Origin: a virus
Direction: 5' to 3' (one strand)
Virus record (IMG/VR): IMGVR_UViG_3300032829_000032
Location: 1 to 29,071 of that record
DNA: 29,071 nt
The position numbers and the translations under genes were made by a program. Positions 7,325 to 14,716 of the stretch are shown here, piece after piece (the stretch's first letter is position 1; each line of letters begins with the position of its first letter). The notes below the pieces were generated by a model. That model was not told where the DNA came from. It searched no databases and worked only from the letters and a program-made list of their open reading frames with translations.

Positions 7325-10066
7325 ATGAATTTTAATGTTAATGAATTTGAAAGTATAAAATCTTTTAATGGAAGAAAAGAATATGCTGATAATAATTTAC
7401 AAAGATTAGGTTCTGGCTCAGGTAGAATTGTATATGCTATTGATGATAATAAAGTTCTTAAATTAGCAAAAAATAATAAAGGGATAGCACAAAATCAAGC
7501 AGAAATTAATTTAAGTAATGAATATTATGAAAATATATTAGCTAAAGTATTAGATTATGATAATAATTATTTATGGATAATTTCAGAAAGGACAAAAAAA
7601 ATAACTCCAACTAGATTTACACAATTAACAAATGTTAAATTAAATGATTTAAATATATTTTTAAGAAACTATGATGCTGAATTACATGGAAAAAGGCCTA
7701 TATTTTCAATGTCTAAAGAATTAAATGATGAATTATATAATAATGAATTTGTAAGTGAATTATTAAATTTTATTTCAGATACAAACTCAAATGTTGGAGA
7801 TATGGCAAGAATTTCAACTTATGGTGAAATTAATAGAAAAGGAACTCCAATGGCTGTTTTAAATGATTATGGTTTAACACATGAAGTTTATGATAGTTTT
7901 TATAGTAGAAAATTTCAAGAATCATATCAAATTGATGAATTGTTAGATTTAAATAAAGAAGATGAATTAACAAATTTTGTTAATCCTTGGTATGATCATA
8001 ATTTAGGTTTTGGATTAGAACCACAACATGTAGATGAATCAATTGAAAATTTAAAGCAAAAGGATAGTGATATTATTGCTTATAATATTAATAAAAAATT
8101 AAACATAGGAAATAAACCAATGTTTTTATCTAAAGGTAAAAATGGCTATGCTTATAATCTTGGAAATAATAAAATATTAAAAATTACAACAGATATTAGT
8201 GAAGCTATTGAAAGTAAAAAAATTTTAAATAAAAAAAATAATCATATTGCTGATATTTATAATGTTTTTCAAATAGAATATAATAATAAAATTTTTTATG
8301 CTATTATTTTAGAAAAATTAAAAATTAATCCTGAATTATTTAAATCATATTATAATTTTTTTGATAAATTATTCATATCATTATTTAATGAAGATTATTA
8401 TACAATTTTAATGTTTTATTTTAGAAATAAAAATGCATATGATGAAAAATTTAATTCTGAAATAAATAAACATTTATCTAAATTTATTGATAAATATAAA
8501 TTTTATAATGAATTATTGGCTATTATTAATGAACAAAAACAAAATGGAATAAAAAATAGTGATTTTCTTAATCCATATAATTTAGGATATAAATCAAATG
8601 GAAATTTAGCAGTTTTTGATTTAGGTTCTGGTGATGAATTAGAATATTATAAGTTTGCTGGTAAAAAACCTGAAACAATAAAAGTTGAAAGTGAAAATAT
8701 TAATGAACGAATAAAATCATATATGCCAGGAAGTAAAGAAATTATGATTAGAAGAAAATGTATGCTTGGCGGTAATGAAGATGGTACTTCTGAACCATGT
8801 AATCAAGGTGATATAAACAATATTATTTTAAAATCAATAAAAGAAAATTTCAATATTAATGAATCAAGATTAATAACTGAAAGAACTGGTGATATTGAAT
8901 ATGGTTGTGCTATGTTAGGATTAGATATTTCTAATTGGAATAATATTACATTAATGATTGAAAAAGATGATATTTATGATAAAGAAGGATATAATATTGA
9001 AAAAGAGCCGCATGTAACATTATTATATGGTTTTAAAGAAAATGTTAAGGCAAATGATGTATTTGATATATTTAAAGCGATTTCATCAATTGAACCATTT
9101 CAAATAATTGTTACAGGTATTTCATATTTTGAAAATGAAGAATTTGATGTTGTTAAATTAGATGTTGAATTAACAAAAAATTTAAAAAGATTAAATAGAT
9201 ATATGAAAGAATTACCATATGAAAAAAGTGTTCAATTTGGTAGTAAAGATAATTATATACCACACATTACAATTGCATATGTAAAAAAAGGAACAGGTAA
9301 GAAATATAAAAAAATATTTGATGAAAAAATATATTTAGTAGCAAATAAATTAGTATATTCAGATAAAAACAAAAATAAAATAACATTAGATTTAAACAAT
9401 GGTAAAATTATTGAAGAAAATGTGAATTTAAATAAAAATAATTTATTAAATTTAATTGAGTCAGTTATTAATGAAAATATTGATGGACAGCCAGAAAAAC
9501 AATTAAAATTAAATGTAAATTATATTGATAAAACAGAATTAAAAAATGAAAAATGTTTAAATTGTGGATGGTTTAAAAATGATTATTATGGCCAATGTAA
9601 AATTGTTGAAGGACAAGTAAATCAAGATGGATGGTGTAATTTATGGGGCACTAAACAGTTTTGTAATGAAGAATATACTCAAGATATTATAAAAATTAAT
9701 ATTAATAAAAATAATTTATTAAATTTAATCGAATCAGTTATTAATGAATCTGAAAGTAAATATTCAGAAATAAAACAATCTTTATTGAATTCTAAAAGTA
9801 TTCCTAAAGAAATGAAAGAAAAAATTTTACCTTATATAACATCTGGTTCAAAATATCATACAAGTAAAAAAGGAAACGGTGGTGTTATTACTGAATTATT
9901 AAAACCTAAAGAATTTACTAATAAAACTCCAAAATCTTCAGGTGTTTCATTGGGTGCTGATAAAAAAGGATTTTTTTGTTTTACTCATAGAGCAAGTTCA
10001 AAACGTTATGAATCTCCAGAAAAAATTCCGATTAAAGATATTGAATTTATAGAATCAACAGGATAA
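7325..10066 (+). CDS. Multi-domain protein: two kinase-like modules, 2H phosphoesterase, four-Cys module
   Basis: 913 aa, modular. Residues 25-190 are kinase-like: Gly-rich loop LGSGSGRIVYAID (28-40), VLKLAK with K46, and NDYGLT (180-185) at the DFG position. Residues 265-440 repeat the theme in weaker form: SKGKNGYAYNLGNNKILKI and FDLGSG. A short Cys motif (CMLGGNEDGTSEPCNQGDIN, 479-498) follows. Residues 520-690 are a 2H phosphoesterase with both signature motifs, PHVTLLYGF (H563, T565) and PHITIAYV (H647, T649). Residues 744-771 hold four Cys (C744, C747, C758, C771) in a pattern like small metal- or FeS-binding modules. NKNNLLNLIESVINE occurs twice (703-717, 794-808), flanking that module. 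A final module ends GFFCFTHRASSK. No canonical kinase catalytic HRD loop was seen, so kinase activity is doubtful. The arrangement fits phage polyvalent proteins (inference). Confidence 0.85.
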   Translation: MNFNVNEFESIKSFNGRKEYADNNLQRLGSGSGRIVYAIDDNKVLKLAKNNKGIAQNQAEINLSNEYYENILAKVLDYDNNYLWIISERTKKITPTRFTQLTNVKLNDLNIFLRNYDAELHGKRPIFSMSKELNDELYNNEFVSELLNFISDTNSNVGDMARISTYGEINRKGTPMAVLNDYGLTHEVYDSFYSRKFQESYQIDELLDLNKEDELTNFVNPWYDHNLGFGLEPQHVDESIENLKQKDSDIIAYNINKKLNIGNKPMFLSKGKNGYAYNLGNNKILKITTDISEAIESKKILNKKNNHIADIYNVFQIEYNNKIFYAIILEKLKINPELFKSYYNFFDKLFISLFNEDYYTILMFYFRNKNAYDEKFNSEINKHLSKFIDKYKFYNELLAIINEQKQNGIKNSDFLNPYNLGYKSNGNLAVFDLGSGDELEYYKFAGKKPETIKVESENINERIKSYMPGSKEIMIRRKCMLGGNEDGTSEPCNQGDINNIILKSIKENFNINESRLITERTGDIEYGCAMLGLDISNWNNITLMIEKDDIYDKEGYNIEKEPHVTLLYGFKENVKANDVFDIFKAISSIEPFQIIVTGISYFENEEFDVVKLDVELTKNLKRLNRYMKELPYEKSVQFGSKDNYIPHITIAYVKKGTGKKYKKIFDEKIYLVANKLVYSDKNKNKITLDLNNGKIIEENVNLNKNNLLNLIESVINENIDGQPEKQLKLNVNYIDKTELKNEKCLNCGWFKNDYYGQCKIVEGQVNQDGWCNLWGTKQFCNEEYTQDIIKININKNNLLNLIESVINESESKYSEIKQSLLNSKSIPKEMKEKILPYITSGSKYHTSKKGNGGVITELLKPKEFTNKTPKSSGVSLGADKKGFFCFTHRASSKRYESPEKIPIKDIEFIESTG
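9431..9748 (+). repeat. 45-nt direct repeat flanking the four-Cys module
   Basis: 9431-9475 and 9704-9748 encode the identical peptide NKNNLLNLIESVINE and differ only at a few silent bases (ATTGAGTCA versus ATCGAATCA). The copies bracket the Cys-rich insert, suggesting that the module was gained or can be lost by recombination between them. Confidence 0.85.
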
Positions 10067-10074
10067 TAAAATAA

Positions 10075-10084
10075 ACTATTTATA
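10075..10084 (+). promoter_or_regulatory. Late-promoter-like motif ACTATTTATA
   Basis: Exact motif 13 nt before the ATG at 10098, the shortest motif-to-start distance in the window. Confidence 0.6.
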
Positions 10085-10097
10085 ATAAAATAATATA

Positions 10098-10955
10098 ATG
10101 TTACAAAAACAAAAACATATTCCAAATATATCTATGCCATATACTGAAGTAATAAAAAAATTACAAGATGAAAATATGGAATATAAATTAATAACAATTG
10201 ATCCAATTTATTTAAAACCTTTAAATAAGGTTATAAATGGAAATAAAATATCAAAATTTGATAATAATGATGATCCAATTTATATAACAGAAGATTTAAA
10301 TATTATTGATGGACATTATAGAGTTGCAAATGCATTATCAAATAATAAAATGATAAAAGCTGTCAGAATTTTAGATACTTTAGAAAATGCTTTAAGAGTT
10401 TTAAATAAAATTCAGGATATTTTTGATTATGAAAAGCAAAGAAATTTAGAAGAAGTTGCAGCACAAGATTATATTAATGATTTTAATGATCAAGATAGTG
10501 GAATAAAAAATGATGATAATGAAGTTGCTGATGGAATAAATGGAAATTATAATTTTATTAGCTTATTAGAAAAAGATTTATATAATAATGAAAATGCTGA
10601 TAATTTAAAAAATAAACAAAAATTAATTGGTTATAGAAAATCACCTATAAATGAAAAATCTAATATTGGTAATTTCTTTTTATTAAATCCAAATGATGAA
10701 TATAATAATAAATTTGAAATTGAATTTGAAAATCTTTTAGATTTATCTAATTGGGAATTAAATGATGATAATCAAAATAATCCAATTGAAATATTATCAT
10801 TATTATGGTTTCCAAATATTGATTTTAATGTTTTATCTGTTCAATATGGTGTTCCTACAATTAATTTAATTAATAAAGCAATAACTGAAAAAGCTAAAAT
10901 GATGAATTATGACGGAATAAGATATAATGATAAAATTTTACATGCTTTAAAATAA
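10098..10955 (+). CDS. ParB/Srx-like domain with a possible ADP-ribosyltransferase-like C-terminus
   Basis: Residues 30-95 match the ParB N-terminal fold: KLITIDPIYLKPLNKV, then DDPIYITEDLNIIDGHYRVANAL (DGHYR at 71-75) and KAVRIL. In this superfamily the DGHxR loop binds nucleotide or phosphate. No helix-turn-helix DNA-binding domain follows, so chromosome-partition function is unlikely. After a charged linker, residues 176-285 (IGYRKSPINE, IGNFFLLNPNDEY, EFENLLDLSNWEL, NYDGIRYNDK) resemble the ADP-ribosyltransferase-like domains of phage polyvalent proteins; this is pattern recognition and weaker. It directly follows the multi-domain gene with its own late-type motif. Confidence 0.8.
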   Translation: MLQKQKHIPNISMPYTEVIKKLQDENMEYKLITIDPIYLKPLNKVINGNKISKFDNNDDPIYITEDLNIIDGHYRVANALSNNKMIKAVRILDTLENALRVLNKIQDIFDYEKQRNLEEVAAQDYINDFNDQDSGIKNDDNEVADGINGNYNFISLLEKDLYNNENADNLKNKQKLIGYRKSPINEKSNIGNFFLLNPNDEYNNKFEIEFENLLDLSNWELNDDNQNNPIEILSLLWFPNIDFNVLSVQYGVPTINLINKAITEKAKMMNYDGIRYNDKILHALK

Positions 10956-10970
10956 TAAATATAAAATTAA

Positions 10971-10980
10971 AGTATTTATA
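10971..10980 (+). promoter_or_regulatory. Late-promoter-like motif AGTATTTATA
   Basis: One-base variant of ACTATTTATA (same C-to-G change as at 5235), 17 nt before the ATG at 10998. Confidence 0.55.
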
Positions 10981-10997
10981 ATAAATAATAAAAAACT

Positions 10998-11357
10998 ATG
11001 AATAATTATAAAATAACAAATATTACAAGTCAATTAGGAAAAAGAGATTTAATGTATAATAAATCATTAAATATTGAATATGTTACAGGTTTTGAAAAAA
11101 AAACATATATTTTACAGCCAAATGAAACATTATTTATTACAATAAAATCATTACCATTATCTGTTCATAAATTAAGAATGAAAAAATTTGTTATTGTTAG
11201 TGAAGTTGATGATCAAACAATAGTAAATGAATATAATAAAAAAAATGTTGTAAATAATAATTTTATTGTACCATCATTAGATATAATACAAAAAACAGAA
11301 GATAATGTTATTGAAACAAAAAAAATTAAAAAAAATACGAAGCATGACGAAAAATAA
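10998..11357 (+). CDS. Conserved-looking small protein, 119 aa
   Basis: Function unknown. Residues 1-75 look like a compact beta-rich domain (NITSQLGKRDLMYNKSLNIE, KKTYILQPNETLFITIKSLP, LSVHKLRMKKFVIVSEVDD); the rest is a charged, probably flexible tail ending KKNTKHDEK. The beta domain with PxETLxI resembles small virion or neck-type accessory proteins, but I cannot name it. It has its own late-type motif and a strong terminator 28 nt after the stop, so it ends a transcription unit. Confidence 0.75.
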   Translation: MNNYKITNITSQLGKRDLMYNKSLNIEYVTGFEKKTYILQPNETLFITIKSLPLSVHKLRMKKFVIVSEVDDQTIVNEYNKKNVVNNNFIVPSLDIIQKTEDNVIETKKIKKNTKHDEK

Positions 11358-11385
11358 ATGATGATTAAATTATGCAGTATTATTT

Positions 11386-11413
11386 AACCGATAAAAATTT
11401 TATCGGTTTTTTT
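11386..11413 (+). terminator. Factor-independent terminator after 11357
   Basis: Perfect 11-bp inverted repeat AACCGATAAAA (11386-11396) with TTTTATCGGTT (11398-11408), running into a seven-T tract (11407-11413). Confidence 0.85.
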
Positions 11414-11443
11414 ATTTTATTTAAGTCTTTTCAAAATTTTCAT

Positions 11444-11453
11444 ACTATTTATT
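11444..11453 (+). promoter_or_regulatory. Late-promoter-like motif ACTATTTATT
   Basis: Nine of ten match to ACTATTTATA, downstream of a terminator and 40 nt before the glycosyltransferase ATG at 11494. This is the longest gap without an intervening element. Confidence 0.5.
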
Positions 11454-11493
11454 ATAAAATATAATAATTTTTAATAAAAATTTATAGAATTTT

Positions 11494-12867
11494 ATGGAAG
11501 AAAAAAAGAGAGTTTTATTTTATTGTGTTGATCAAGCTGGTGTATTCTATTTTAGACAATTAACACCAGCTGTTGAGTTAGATAGAAATCATTCAGATGA
11601 GTTTCATATCGATATTGAAAAACAATTAGATTTTAATGATCCTAATTTAGTTGAAAAATTAAAAACATATAATATAATTCATTATCATCGTCAATTAGCT
11701 CCAACAATTCCTTTGATGTTAAAATTATCTAAAGAATTAAAAAATGCTGGTGTAAAATTAGTTATGGATATTGATGATTATTGGTTTTTAGATAAAAAAC
11801 ATCCTATGTATGCTTTATCTATTGAACATAAAATGCATCAAGATATTTTAGATAATTTAAAAATTGCTGATTATGTTACTACAACAACTGAATTATTTGC
11901 TGAAGAAATAAAAAAAGTAACTGGTAAGGATAATGTTATTGTTTTATATAATGCTATTAATCCTGATTGGATGAAACAATTTCAAAATAATAGAAAACCC
12001 GATCCTGATGGTTTAGTTAGAATAAGTTATGCTGGAGGATCTTCGCATTTAGGCGATTTACAACAACTTGAGGGAGTTATTAACTTTCTTGAAACAGATC
12101 CTGAAACAAAAGGAAAGTATAAAATAAATCTTATTGGTTGGGATGCTGCTGGTACAACAAATGAAATTAAATTTAATGAAGAACTTCAAAAAGAACTTCA
12201 AGAAAAAAATCTTTGGAATCAAAACATTATTAATTTTATTAATAAATCAAAAGGAAATATTGATGTTGTACCAATGATACCTAAAGATTTAAAGGATAAA
12301 TATAGAAATAAAATGTTTTTAAATAAACAAAGACCTATTAAATCCGAAGAATCTGTTTATTATCAATATGAAAAAATATTAACTGATAATTATAGATTAT
12401 TAAAAGATGATAATTATAAAAAATGGTTAATGAATTTTCAAAGATTAGATTATCCAGGTAAACAATATTTTACACGTATTTGGACAAAACCAGTAAACAT
12501 GTATGCTGAAGCATTAGATCAAACAGATATTGTAATTGCTCCACTTGATGATAATAAATTTAATAATTTTAAAAGTAATTTAAAGCAGGTAGAGTGCTGG
12601 TCAAGAAAATTACCTATTGTATGCTCAGATATGGCTCCATACAATATTGATGGAAAAAATGAAGAAAATTGTATTTTAATATCTACAAAAAATAATAGTC
12701 ATAAATATTGGAAAAAAGCATTAAAACGTTTAATACTTGATAAAGAATTAAGAGAAAAATTGGGTAATCAATTGTATGAAGATTTTAAAGAAAAATATCA
12801 TCTTACAAATGTTACAAAAAAACGTGCTGAATTTTATAAAAAAATAATTTCTACTAATGTAGATTAA
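11494..12867 (+). CDS. GT-B fold glycosyltransferase (GT4-like)
   Basis: 457 aa glycosyltransferase, expected to transfer a sugar from an activated donor. The N-terminal Rossmann-like half starts KKRVLFYCVDQAGVFYFRQL, then NIIHYHRQLAP and VKLVMDIDDYWF. A second glycosyltransferase-type segment is IADYVTTTTELFAEEIKK (124-141) followed by VLYNAINPDW. The C-terminal donor-binding half has TDIVIAPLDDNKF (344-356) and NLKQVECWSRKLPIVCSDM (362-380), with the conserved Glu (E368) of GT4 enzymes. It is full length for the family. Located among virion genes, it may glycosylate virion proteins, the phage DNA or a host surface glycan; the sequence does not decide. Its last codons overlap the second Cas12a-repeat-like hairpin. 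Confidence 0.9.
   Translation: MEEKKRVLFYCVDQAGVFYFRQLTPAVELDRNHSDEFHIDIEKQLDFNDPNLVEKLKTYNIIHYHRQLAPTIPLMLKLSKELKNAGVKLVMDIDDYWFLDKKHPMYALSIEHKMHQDILDNLKIADYVTTTTELFAEEIKKVTGKDNVIVLYNAINPDWMKQFQNNRKPDPDGLVRISYAGGSSHLGDLQQLEGVINFLETDPETKGKYKINLIGWDAAGTTNEIKFNEELQKELQEKNLWNQNIINFINKSKGNIDVVPMIPKDLKDKYRNKMFLNKQRPIKSEESVYYQYEKILTDNYRLLKDDNYKKWLMNFQRLDYPGKQYFTRIWTKPVNMYAEALDQTDIVIAPLDDNKFNNFKSNLKQVECWSRKLPIVCSDMAPYNIDGKNEENCILISTKNNSHKYWKKALKRLILDKELREKLGNQLYEDFKEKYHLTNVTKKRAEFYKKIISTNVD
12846..12864 (+). repeat. Solitary Cas12a-repeat-like hairpin (copy 2)
   Basis: AATTTCTACTAATGTAGAT: stem TCTAC/GTAGA (12850-12854 with 12859-12863), loop TAAT, preceded by AATT and followed by T. This is an exact match to the conserved parts of Cas12a direct repeats. 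It lies inside the glycosyltransferase frame, encoding its last residues before the TAA at 12865. The following sequence is A/T only, as at copy 1. No neighbouring repeats occur at CRISPR spacing. Confidence 0.65.
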
Positions 12868-12908
12868 AAAAATAATAAATAATTAAATAAAATTAAAAAA
12901 TAAATATT

Positions 12909-13778
12909 ATGGAAACAAAAGAAAAAGAATTAATGAATGCTGAATTATTAAAAAAATTAATAGAAAAAAGAAAATTAGAAGAAAATAAACAAAAAGAAAT
13001 TAATAATGAACTTAAAATTAATAAAGAAAATAGATTTAAAAATAAAAAATTTCTTAATAATTGGTTTATTAAAAAAATTTTAAAATTCAAGAAAGAAACT
13101 AAATATGAAAAATTAATAAAAAAAATTGAATCTTTAGAAAATGAATTAAGTAAATTAAAAAATTTAGATTTTGAATATATTTCACGTAATTATAAACGTG
13201 AAAAAATAATAAATAATATTATTAAAGCAAATAATAATTTTGAAAAATATTTAAAGAAAAAGAAAAAAGATAATTCTAAATATAGAATATCTAATGAAAA
13301 AAATATATTAAATGATATTAAAGATTTAATTTTTAATTCTGTAAAACTTAATTATACTGTAACAAAAATATTAAATGAAATAAATTATATTAAAGAATTT
13401 TATCAATCTGATTATGAAAAAATGAAAAAAGAATATAATGAAATTTTAGATGATATAGAAAAAAATAAAAATAATAATTTACATAATTTATTAAAAGAAG
13501 ATGATAAATTTATTTATAATTTTTATATTTTTATTAAAATAATTAAAAATTTATTTAAAAAGAAAAATAAATTAACTAGAAATTTAAATAAAAAATCAGA
13601 TATTGTAAAAAAACAATTATTAATTATTAAAGCTTTAGAATTAAATGAAAAAAAAGTATATTATAATCGTATTATTAATAGATATAATAAAATATTTAAT
13701 GAATTTGAATTATTATATAATTTAAATAATAATGATTTAATAATAGAATTAAATAAAATATATTATTCATCGAAATAA
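12909..13778 (+). CDS. Lys/Asn/Glu-rich coiled-coil protein, 289 aa
   Basis: Not recognised. Almost entirely predicted helix, with long heptad-like stretches (EKLIKKIESLENELSKLKNL, residues 67-91) and very high Lys/Asn/Ile/Glu content. Its N-terminus (KEKELMNAELLKKLIEKRK) resembles those of 15670 (MNAELMRKL) and of the broken copies at 13951 and 14202, suggesting a small paralogous family in this region. It starts 41 nt after the glycosyltransferase, with no clear promoter motif, so read-through is likely. The bias is extreme even for this genome, but the uninterrupted frame and helical pattern support a real gene. Confidence 0.7.
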   Translation: METKEKELMNAELLKKLIEKRKLEENKQKEINNELKINKENRFKNKKFLNNWFIKKILKFKKETKYEKLIKKIESLENELSKLKNLDFEYISRNYKREKIINNIIKANNNFEKYLKKKKKDNSKYRISNEKNILNDIKDLIFNSVKLNYTVTKILNEINYIKEFYQSDYEKMKKEYNEILDDIEKNKNNNLHNLLKEDDKFIYNFYIFIKIIKNLFKKKNKLTRNLNKKSDIVKKQLLIIKALELNEKKVYYNRIINRYNKIFNEFELLYNLNNNDLIIELNKIYYSSK

Positions 13779-13800
13779 TAAATAATTAACTATAAACATT

Positions 13801-13933
13801 ATGGAAAATAAATTTAGATTATGAAGCAGAATGTTGTGCTGTTTTATGTTTTGAATTTATTGAAAAATATAAATTAGATACATATAAAAACTATTATAAT
13901 GTAAAATTAAAATCACTTGCATTAAATAAATAA
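13801..13933 (+). pseudogene. Frameshifted small gene (about 43 aa if repaired)
   Basis: An ATG at 13801 runs only seven codons before a TGA. Skipping one T of the TTT at 13813-13815 restores a frame beginning MENKLDYEAECCAVLC and running through FEFIEKYKLDTYKNYY to a TAA at 13931-13933. The repaired protein has normal-looking composition and a natural start 22 nt after the previous stop. It may be a genuine frameshift mutation or a sequencing error at a homopolymer. Function unknown. Confidence 0.5.
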
Positions 13934-13950
13934 AATTAAAAAATAACTTT

Positions 13951-14008
13951 ATGAAAATAAAGGAAAAAGAATTTTATAATTGAATTATTAATAGATATAT
14001 TAAAATAA
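13951..14008 (+). pseudogene. Decayed start of a paralogous gene
   Basis: ATG at 13951 gives MKIKEKEFYN and a TGA at 13981. A shifted frame continues IIELLIDILK to a TAA at 14006. The composite resembles the N-terminus of the 12909 protein (KEKELMNAELLKKL). It ends 9 nt before the GC-rich RNA candidate. Short, so tentative. Confidence 0.35.
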
Positions 14009-14016
14009 ATTATTAT

Positions 14017-14181
14017 CGGGGTGGTTGGACATCCCTATGGTGAGGTCTTTAATGGCACTCACTAAGCCTGAGTAAATTTATGAAAAGGAATCCACTTATA
14101 ATTTAAAATTTAATGATTTATAATAAAAATTTTAAGACATTAAATTTGGGTGGTAAAGCCAACCAATCAAGAGAACAGTGG
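14017..14181 (+). ncRNA. Candidate structured RNA upstream of the tail-tube-like gene
   Basis: A block of about 165 nt whose first 80 nt are about 44% G+C, roughly twice the surroundings, with stop codons in all frames. Seen pairings: TGGTTGG (14022-14028) with CCAACCA (14159-14165), 7 bp closing the element; TGGTGAG (14038-14044) with CTCACTA (14058-14064), hairpin with a 13-nt loop; TTAAAATTT (14103-14111) with AAATTTTAA (14127-14135); CCACT (14092-14096) with AGTGG (14177-14181), which crosses the closing stem and would form a pseudoknot. GGG (14018-14020) may also pair with CCC (14033-14035). No tRNA, tmRNA or group I intron core is recognisable. It could be a cis-regulatory leader for 14300 or an independent phage RNA. 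Phage-associated Rfam classes such as manA and wcaG are worth comparing, but I cannot confirm a match. Confidence 0.6.
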
Positions 14182-14201
14182 TATAATAGAAATTTAAAAA
14201 A

Positions 14202-14293
14202 ATAAATGTTGAATTAATAAAAGAACTGAATTAGAAAAAGAAATAATTAATTTTATTTCTAATAATAATGATAATGAAGATTTAAAAGAATAG
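14202..14293 (+). pseudogene. Decayed gene fragment between the RNA and the tail-tube-like gene
   Basis: One frame reads KINVELIKELN then stops (TAG). The next frame continues ELEKEIINFISNNNDNEDLKE to a TAG at 14291-14293. Joined, this resembles the MNAELLKKL start of its neighbours. It is the only coding-like stretch here ending in TAG, which fits relaxed selection. The ATG at 14206 is in the wrong frame. Confidence 0.35.
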
Positions 14294-14299
14294 TAATAT

Positions 14300-14713
14300 A
14301 TGAAAAATTTTACTTCAATACAATATGAACTAAAAAGAAATAATAGATTTTTAGTTGAATTTCCTGAACAATTTGAAATTGTAAAATGGTCAATACAAAA
14401 AATAAATAAGCCTAAATTTACTGATGATAAATGGGAAAACATTAAAATAGAATTTATTGATCCAATTGGACCATCAACATCACAATCTTTATTTATGATT
14501 GTTGAATTTATAAAAAATTATAAAGGTGATGATAAAATATTATTTGAAATAAAAATAAAATCACTTGATCCAACTGGACTTGAAATTGAAGAATGGATTA
14601 TTTATGTTGAAAAAATAATAACAATTAATTTTGGTGAATTGGATTATGCTAATAATGATGTTCAAACGCCATTTATTATTATTAAACCATTAAAATGTAT
14701 TTTAAAATATTAA
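14300..14713 (+). CDS. Tail-tube-like protein (T4 gp19-type fold), 137 aa
   Basis: Small beta-rich protein matching the outline of contractile-tail tube subunits. It begins YELKRNNRFLVEFPEQFEI and WSIQKINKPKF, then a central IEFIDPIGPSTSQSL, then IKIKSLDPTGLEIEEWIIYV. The end, FGELDYANNDVQTPFIIIKP followed by LKCILKY, resembles the final beta-hairpin of tube proteins, where a LDYS-x-D element precedes the last strand. Such subunits stack as rings around the DNA channel and are capped by the baseplate. A baseplate tube-initiator relative is an alternative. It starts 6 nt after the decayed fragment and has no late motif nearby; the structured RNA is in its leader region. The next gene starts 3 nt after its stop. 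Confidence 0.6.
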   Translation: MKNFTSIQYELKRNNRFLVEFPEQFEIVKWSIQKINKPKFTDDKWENIKIEFIDPIGPSTSQSLFMIVEFIKNYKGDDKILFEIKIKSLDPTGLEIEEWIIYVEKIITINFGELDYANNDVQTPFIIIKPLKCILKY

Positions 14714-14716
14714 TTT

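Noticed and set aside
10098-10955. Chromosome- or plasmid-partition ParB
   Set aside because: Only the N-terminal ParB-like fold is present; there is no helix-turn-helix domain, no ParA neighbour and no parS-like repeats.
5250-12864. A CRISPR array of type V-A
   Set aside because: The two repeat-like hairpins are 7.6 kb apart, have no neighbouring repeats and no cas genes nearby, so there is no array.
14017-14181. tRNA, tmRNA or group I intron
   Set aside because: No cloverleaf, T-loop GGTTCGA, CCA end, tmRNA tag frame or recognisable intron catalytic core; flanking frames do not join cleanly across the element.
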